Assembly: GCA_944548615.1 (NCBI GenBank)
Contig: OX155955.1
Span: forward strand, 6,581,062 to 6,645,061
Direction of reading: 5' to 3'
DNA length: 64,000 bases
DNA from: Micropterix aruncella
Taxonomy: Eukaryota; Arthropoda; Insecta; Lepidoptera; Micropterigidae
Positions within the stretch are counted from its first letter, which is position 1; every line of letters starts with the position of its first letter. A program made the translations under genes and the position numbers. This document shows, piece by piece, positions 56,335 through 64,000 of this stretch. Under the pieces are notes generated by a model that did not search any database, was not told the origin of the DNA, and was given only the letters and a program-made list of their open reading frames with translations.

Positions 56335-59055
56335 TAATAATTATAATAAAAAATATTAAAAGATAATATAATAAATAAGATTGATGGTAGTCTTTAAATT
56401 TGATTGAAAATCTTGGCCGCTATGTATGAATAATGTCCTTGCGCAAACTTTGACAGTATTTTGGGACGCATGTGTTTGTGAGTCGCTGTGCTTCTCGTTT
56501 GTGTTGCATTTTTGTGATTTTGTGTAGAAGAGGATTTTGTATGTAGTTTATGAGGAATAATTTTGCATATATTTGCCTAATATCCGATATTATTACCTAT
56601 AATGACTATACACTATCTGCAATAAAGTGCTGATAACAAAAAAGACAACATCATTCCATAAATTGAATCATAATAACGTTCTTGATAAATCGTTTTTTTA
56701 AGGAAAGTGGAATTAATAAAATTATCTCGTTTATATAATGTGTAATATTTTTTTGGTTCTATCGCAAAGTGTAGGACATACTATATACATGTAACCTAAT
56801 CAAAGAAAAAAAAAATGAAATTAACATCTAATAAACGGGTGATCTTTCCTTATTTGTCTAGATGTACCGATCAAAGTAAAAAAAATAAAAATCAGTGTAA
56901 ATTCATTGCGTACATATGCTGAAAGTCAAGAGACAATAAATAGTGCATCCAACTTTATATATTCATTTTGAGTGATTTTATGTGTTCCTTCATTGGAAAA
57001 AAACCGACAAGGAAAATCACTAACCATTTTCTTTTGTACTATTATTGTCAAGTTAAAAGATTTGTATGTAATATATAGATAATACAAATTTAAAAAAAAT
57101 TAATAAAAATATATTATATCAACCTTAAAGTAACATAACAAACCTTTGCGGACAATATTCCGGTACCTACAATGAAGCCATCGTTTGGTCAGCGGCATTA
57201 CACGTTTAAACCGCATAGGATATTTAGGGGGGGGGATTCTTGTCTAGAGGCCTAAATTTTAGGAGAAGGATAAAAAAAATATTAAAACATTTTTACAATC
57301 CATTTTTTTACGAAATGTTTATTGACGTTTCAAGAATAAAAAAAAAACACCAACAAAAAAAAAACAAAAATTCAAAGAGTTAAAGGCTAGTGAAGTGGGG
57401 GGGAAAAAAAGGTGCGTCCTGGTTGACATGTTTCCAACCCTTGTTGTGTTATGTAAAAAAATAAATAAAAAGATCGCTATGGCCTGGACCCTGGAAAGAT
57501 AGCTATTCTTTTTTTTTCGCAACATGGCGACGATTTGAAAAAATATATATTTTTGCCACTGTTTTTTTTATTTTTCTATTTTTTTTTATATTGTGTTTTT
57601 TTCAAAATCCGTGGTCTTGGATACAGAGGGATAAGCAAAGATGATTGTAATCAAATTTCAAATAAATTGTTTAAGTAGAACTTGAGATACAATGTCAACT
57701 AGTTCGTAAAAAGTATTTTCGAGAAAAAAGCGTTTAAAGTTCGAGACAATGATTCGGGAGCGTAACTCAGATAATGGTACTTAATTCTCACATTTGGTTC
57801 TACTTCAAAATAAACATTTTCCGAAGTTCTTACAGCTAAACGAGCTGTTCTAGCTTCATAATCATGAAGTCGGTGATTACAATAAAGTACGGGGGTCTAT
57901 TGATCGATTCTTACCGGCAAGATCGGTTTATTTGCCACAAGAGTCGCTGTAACTCCGAAAATAGCTCGAAGTTTGAAAAATCCTTTTAAGGACATATTTT
58001 TAAAGGTCTAAAGTTTGAAAATATGCAAAGGAAAATAAACGATTATTTCAAATTCCTAGACTAGAATACTCCATAGCCGTCTCGATGCTAGCTAGCATTA
58101 AGCAGAGTAGGAGCAAGCCTATTTTTAAAATTAAAATATTTATTTGGATGAGTCAAGAGAGTGTGTCAATGCACTCTATGCTAGATATTTTAGTATAAAC
58201 ATATTGATGAATAACAGTTTTTTTTTAAATATTATATTGAATTTAACTATTTTTAATATTTTTTATTGATATTGATTTTTTTACAGTTTTACTTTATTTT
58301 TTATAATAATTAGACTATTAATCTTGCCACAATTATTTTTACCATTTTAAACAGTTGATTACTGTATAATATTTTTTGATTAACTTTTTCCTTTGGAAAC
58401 GAAAGGAACGGGTATATCCCAGTTGGGCGGCGCTCATCAAATATAGCTAGTACAAAGAGTTTACTAAGTTTCGCTAAGTTAATTTTTCGCCATTGTTTAT
58501 CGTCTTTCTATGTAATGTTGCTATGAAAATAGTTTTCGGTAACCTTTATTACATAAATAAGTAGCATTGCCGTGAATTGAACACTTGGAACAGTCAGAAA
58601 ACAAAAAATAGAGAACTTTTATATTGAAGAGACATGTCGGAAAAATATGCATATTGTAGCAAAGTATCTTTATAAGTAAAGCAATCTTCTATTACATAAT
58701 TCGAATTTTTACAAAGCTCATTTTTATTACAGGCCCTTAATTGTTTGCCCGATTATTGAAAATTCTGCAAGAATTTTAATATGAAGTTGAATACACTGCA
58801 CCATAAAAGAGGATCCTACTTTTTTTGTCAAAACTTGGGAAATGGAAGCTTTTTCTATTTCTTGTATTTACATTGTGGGTCACTTACTTTTGTGGGCTGT
58901 ATTTAAACGACCGTGTAATGTCGTCAGATAACAAGCAGGATTTTTAATATCCGGTTGTAGGCCAACTGATGCTATCCTGGAAAAATAAACTGAGAAGCAA
59001 CTGTGACGATATTAATTTATTTAAAAAAATCTCTTAGTGTGTCCATAGAACCTAG
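56335..59055. other. no gene seen
   Basis: AT-rich with many homopolymer runs (A runs near 57330-57400, T runs near 57550-57600) and a G run near 57225. No coding frame or TE ends recognised. CTAG near 58435 lacks a proper Helitron hairpin. Confidence 0.4.
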
Positions 59056-59058
59056 TCC

Positions 59059-59280
59059 CTAAGAAAATAATGCGTCCAATACAGAATTGCGTTCAATACG
59101 AATAAGATTCCACGTCCTTCCCATAATAATATACCATACATAATGCTGTGGAAATATCTGAAGTAGACCAGTCAGATGTCTAGTTTCATTTAGTTTCGCC
59201 AGTTCGTCAGCATTTAAATCTCTTTTGAAGCTGGTTCCCCTATATATTTCTTGCACACTGATGCATGTGCAATGTATCAC
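59059..59280 (-). other. unrecognised 73-codon open frame
   Basis: Contains SVQEIYRGTSFKRDLNADEL, AKLNETRHLTGLLQIF and MGRTWNLIRIERNSVLDALF; composition is protein-like rather than AT-biased. No family recognised, no clear splice sites. Could be old TE or gene debris. Confidence 0.2.
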
Positions 59281-59430
59281 ATTTCATTGTTCCAGAAAAA
59301 AATATTAATCTTCGTTTTGTGATTACTATAATTTACTCTTATATCATGGTATGTTCGTAGATTAGCCTACTCATATTTAAGGTAATTAGATACTAGATTA
59401 GATACATAATATTTAAGGTAACTTTCGGTT

Positions 59431-59530
59431 GATGTTAGGTTTGGTTAGGTTAAGTTTGGGATGTTAGGATGTTGGAGGTTAGGAGGTTAGGTTAGGTTAG
59501 GTAAGGTTAGACTTAGGATGTTACGATGTT
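59431..59530 (+). repeat. degenerate TTAGG (telomere-like) array
   Basis: GGAGGTTAGGTTAGG-type sequence with about a dozen GGTTAG/GATGTTAG units in about 100 bases. TTAGG is the insect telomere repeat; this one is internal and decayed. Confidence 0.7.
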
Positions 59531-60495
59531 ATGATTTTAAGTTAGGATTCTCACTTTCTTTCCGCTGATAGGTGATGTGAATGTAGGTGGTGATAATAGC
59601 AGACTTCAAAGGCTGCGCTTTACTTGCGGCATAATCACCATTATTTGGATTGACACTACGTGGGTTTCTAGTCTCTGAGTCTAGGGGACTCCTCAAGTAC
59701 AAAGAATAAAAAAATATTATCTGAGAAAAGGAAGTTAGTGATCACGTCACGCTGATTAGTCTTTGTCAGTATCATCTACTCTTTCTTTTTTCTTAACATC
59801 TAATACTGTGTATGTAATACTTTTCTTAGCATGTAATATATCTGTCTCTCCAGTAACCTTTCATCATACTTTGTTTTCAGGTAATTTCTACCAGTCCATT
59901 CCTGCTGCTATCCTGAAGTTGTCCATCCTTTGCTCGGATCATTTCTGCTTCTTAGATGACCTGCTTATTGTCAGTTCTTGTTAGCTATGCGGTTTGCGAT
60001 ATTGGCGATTTGTAGTGCTTTTTTTCATACTTAATATATTTCTTTTCATTGCTCTTTGAATATCTCTAATTTTTCATGATATCTGTTATTGCAAGTTTTG
60101 GTTCATTTATTCACTCTCAAAATGTTTTACTTTCAATGAAAATTTTATCTTTGAAAACGATACCGTTTTTTTCATAAAATTACAAACAAAAAATGTCAAA
60201 GAATAATTTGCTCTTTGTGTCGTTTCTAAATATCCCAACGAGAACACCAATATGTAAGAGAACACTAACGAGATTTAAATTCAAAGATTTTTATTTAATG
60301 TAAACTCCAGTATTTTCTTTTCCCATTTCAGAGTAAATGAGAGGGTAATTGAAGGTACCTGGGTAATTGAAGGACCTGAGGGTACCAGGGGAGAGGGTAA
60401 ACAAAAAAGAAGAAGTCGCTGAAAGTACTCATACAATGTCGCACTTATTGCAAGCAATGGGCAACAATGAGCCCGGACGCCGGCGAACTTGTCTG

Positions 60496-60535
60496 CGTTC
60501 AGTCATCAACGGGTGGCGCGTTCGGACGGTCGTCG
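60496..60535 (+). promoter_or_regulatory. candidate core promoter: Initiator plus DPE
   Basis: Initiator TCAGTC with +1 A at 60501, and a perfect DPE GGTCGT at exactly +28 to +33 (60528-60533). It sits in a GC-rich, apparently non-repetitive stretch (60440-60650). A possible splice donor CTCTGTAAAC is at about 60602. Confidence 0.35.
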
Positions 60536-60762
60536 TCTCTGTGTCTCCCGGTCGCTCATTTCGATTTTCCGATCAAGCTTGCCCTTGAAGCCCCCGGCAC
60601 CTCTGTAAACAACAACATCCCATTTTCCCGCCAATGAACGCGGGGAGCAATTTTGCAGTATTAATGTTTATCCTGACGCACAAATGAAGCGAGACGCTGA
60701 AACCTAAGGTAGAAAATTTTGATTAATATATTTTGATTCACACATCAAGATACATAAATATT

Positions 60763-60992
<230 letters not shown>

Positions 60993-60994
60993 GT

Positions 60995-61255
60995 TTTTAT
61001 TTAAAATAAAATTAGTAAAAGCTACTTAAAAAGCAGCGAAGGAAATCCCAGCTTGGATCGGGAAATGCTATATTTGAATGAGATATACTTACGGATGTGC
61101 ATGACTTTCGACGGTGCAATGTCAGTTTAAAGGTCCTTTTGCAGTCGACTAACGATCACTATTCATCCATATATCTAAAATCAAACTAATCCTTTTGCAA
61201 CAAAAAATGCCTCCAATTGAGACGAAAATAAGCGAAAAAATCAAAAATTAAACAA
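60995..61255 (+). repeat. fourth copy of the palindrome arm (partial)
   Basis: Begins AAAATAAAATTAGTAAAAGC, then AGCGAAGGAAATCCCAGC and GATATACTTACGGATGTGCA; shares AGTCGACTAACGATCACTA with copy 3. Ends near AGCGAAAAAATC, about two thirds of the way along the arm. Confidence 0.87.
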
Positions 61256-61507
61256 AACGGCACAGTGTCTGTTAAATTTTGACTTTTAGGAGACAATGCG
61301 GTTTTAAAATATGTTGTTTGTTAAATTAAGCGCTTACTCATGTTAAATAAAACTAAAATGTTCTATTTAAACGTAACGTGAAACAACGTACCTTTAATTA
61401 ACTCTTAGGAGCAGCTATTCTTAGTATCTAAATTAGACCGATTGAGCAACAATGCCCGCCCGGCAAGTATTCAACCACTAGCTTGCAAAATTTATATATG
61501 CAGATTG

Positions 61508-61544
<37 letters not shown>

Positions 61545-63620
61545 CACAATTGAGAAACTTCCCGTGGTTCTTCAAATAGTAATATGATATTTTAGGGTAT
61601 TTTATTAAAATATTATATAATATAAGATACAAGAAATAGTATTTAACAAGATACAATAATTAACTAGTTGTAAAATAAGTGTATAATAAATGAAATACAT
61701 ATATGAGATATAGAAGCTATATTATTTTAAATCAAACATATTTATAATATAGAAGGTAAAACTTACCGAACCACAATCAATACCAATGCATATTTATTTT
61801 GTTTTTACCTAGGTCCTAAGCCAGTTTATTTTATTTTAATTTAAAAGTTAGATTTTCAATGAACAGTATATTTTTCACTTTCTTTATAATTCTTTAATTA
61901 TTTTGTATTCTGGGCTCTATCTAATAATAGTGGCTTGGTGCAAAGGTAGATTTTGACACGAGGGATGGCGAAGTAGATCCTACAGATTTTCGTTTAATTC
62001 AGGATTGTTGACTGCGATCATGACTTTCTGTGTTTTTATAAATATGCACTATTATTTGTTTGATGAATAATTGTAGGATATTCACCTTCTTTAAATTCGT
62101 GAAACAATTTAACAGGGCTAGATAGGGGATTCTTCTTATCTATCGCCCGAGGAGTAGGGGTGTAGTTTTTTTACTTATTTAGTGAATCTAACGATAGATT
62201 CGTGCTCGCCCCCATGCCGTAATTTCATGCACTCATAAGCTCTTGCAATGCGCCATATATACCATTCGTGGAAGATATTAGAAATATATCCATCTTCAGT
62301 AGATATTAGAATTATTTCCGATCTCTAAAAACGTATGCAAGTTTTCGAATACTCCATATATATTATCAACGCGGTTTTGATCTCGCTGTCGTCGACATAA
62401 AACATAAATAATATTGTTCTCTTGACGTTTAATATTTGGTGAATTCCAAGATGCTTGATACTGTAAGATATCGCTATATCGATAAGTCCGCCATTTGTGC
62501 AAAAATGTATTTTTCTTATAAAAACAGTGTAATATTCATTAAGTAATGTTTTTATATCACAATAAAGTTATTCTATTATATTCTATTCTATTTTATACTT
62601 TTACACGTGGGTATAGAATAATGGCCATACATAAGTAGGCCATTAGTTGAGGTCAGTTAAGGTTTGGTGTCGATTATATTGATTTAGATCACATAGCATT
62701 CCTCCGACTCTAGATCCATATTATGGATTGTACGTTTTGATGTCTTTTATAACTCCATGGAAAATATGTTTAGGTCTTGTTTGTTAGAACCTGTAAGCAT
62801 GTGGCTCTGCAAACAATTGTTTGCAGTGAGTTCACTGCATTCGTCTCTATGCGCGTTTAAACTAGGTTACTCACGCAAGTTGTTCACCCGTCGCATATTG
62901 CATTATGCCACCCCTCTGAAACGATGAATCTGCACCGACTAGAAAAGGGGTGGTAGGTCGGTTGACGCTGACGGTTGCATTAAACTAGGGGTGATTGTAA
63001 TGGATCGTATCGGTGAATTGGGCGTAAAACGTGCCAGTACATTCGACTCTATATCTGTGAAGTTGGCGGCACACACGCGGATCATGACAAATTCAAAATT
63101 ATTGACTTTTTTCCAACGGGTTCTATGACTTTCTGCACTGGAAATAACCGCCAAATAAAACCAGCAACACTTTTTTGTACTGTTATTTTCAATATACAAT
63201 TCTTTTTCTAATAGTTATTACGTATTCCAGCTAACAGTTGCCTCTGTCTGTCCTGACAGTAGTTGCCGTTTAGTAGTAGTTTTTTTCATTTCTTTTAATC
63301 TTACTTTTTTACAATCGAGTTTCTTCAAATCAAGCGAATGGTTCCCGAGTTATTGACTGTTGAACATTTTATAACGATTAATATGATCATCACAGGATAA
63401 GCCTTTATGAGCATTTTTATCGAATTTCATCCATAAATGTCTCGGTACATATATGGATGCGGTATAAATTTTGTTTACATCATACCTTGGAACTTTAGCA
63501 AAATATTTTTTGCCTGTCACTGAGCCTTAACCATCATCGCCTGCCAGTTGCCTTATGTCATGTGCGCTGCTAGCTTCACAGACATATCGCCTCTCATCTC
63601 AGTGTTAATATACAGGGGTG
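61256..63620. other. no gene seen; small TA tract at 61510-61542
   Basis: AT-rich. 62555-62600 (CAATAAAGTTATTCTATT) looks like the 3' tail also seen at 30160-30185. The minus frame 62939-63199 is open for 86 codons but resembles no family I know. Confidence 0.4.
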
Positions 63621-63629
63621 CCTTGGGAG

Positions 63630-63735
63630 TTTAATCGGTTGATCGATGGTGCTATTTTTGAACTGTTTTATAACAGTTGGCTTCGAACCCATAGATCGCG
63701 GTTCGATTCCCACCTTTATTATATATATTATTTTT
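63630..63735 (+). repeat. tRNA-like 3' half, possible SINE fragment
   Basis: GATCGCGGTTCGATTCCCACC has the form of a tRNA T arm and B box; no convincing A box at the right distance. Confidence 0.3.
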
Positions 63736-64000
63736 GGCTTATGACGGACCATAAAAAAATAAATTAAAAAAGAGGTTTTTAGAGAAAGGTGGATTATATT
63801 AGGTATAATAATATAATAGTCCTATATAATCGATGTACGCGTGTACAAAAATAAAAAGAACAAAACATGAAAATGAGAAATATACTAGTTTCAAGTAATT
63901 ATAAATGGTTATCATTTTTCTAATCCAAGGCGACTTACTCGTAGATGCGCATTTGCCTTCCCTATATCAATTTTAATATTTGTGCGAGAAATTGTCTACT

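Noticed and set aside
58390..58445. Possible Helitron 3' end (CCCAGTTGGG then CTAG)
   Set aside because: The hairpin is too far from CTAG and no matching 5' end was found.
60367..60588. 73-codon frame in the GC-rich island
   Set aside because: No family resemblance; the stretch looks more like a promoter or 5' UTR than coding.

Overview
This is a eukaryotic, AT-rich window, almost certainly from an insect and most likely a moth or butterfly. The reasons are one long intron-rich V-ATPase gene with clean GT-AG splice sites, many short Helitron-like elements of the type common in Lepidoptera, truncated LINEs, tRNA-derived SINE-like units, degenerate TTAGG arrays and very long (TA)n microsatellites. 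No bacterial features (operons, Shine-Dalgarno sites, CRISPR) were seen. The species assignment is inference.

Left half (about 400-34,552, minus strand): one complete gene for subunit a (the 100-116 kDa membrane subunit) of the vacuolar H+-ATPase. I could place all 14 coding exons by eye. They join in phase into an open frame of 2,430 bases (809 residues plus stop). The gene starts at 34,487 and ends at 461. A candidate Initiator lies 65 nt upstream of the ATG, and an AATAAA lies about 20 nt past the stop. The coding sequence is 2.4 kb of a 34-kb gene; much of the rest is transposon debris.

The introns hold at least six copies of a GC-rich, unclassified retroposon-like family (one with a 16-bp target duplication), a broken mariner-type transposase, a Harbinger MITE, a larger Harbinger remnant, a TTAA-flanked MITE, three TA-flanked MITEs, a Helitron whose empty site can be read from a paralogue, LINE fragments, a 304-bp tandem duplication, four long (TA)n tracts, and a 384-bp-armed, nearly perfect palindrome in intron 4.

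Right half (34,553-64,000): no convincing host coding gene. It holds a 2.1-kb hAT element with 8-bp target duplications nested in a second inverted-repeat element, an RNase H-bearing LINE with a 14-bp target duplication, a reverse-transcriptase LINE remnant, a Helitron, a hAT-type MITE, a 300-bp G-rich strand-asymmetric tract, a TTAGG-like array and two more (TA)n tracts. One GC-rich, apparently single-copy stretch near 60,501 has an Initiator plus correctly spaced DPE on the plus strand and could be the promoter of a gene running out of the window.

The only gene I can assign a cellular function is the V-ATPase subunit. The rest is a record of layered, datable insertions.
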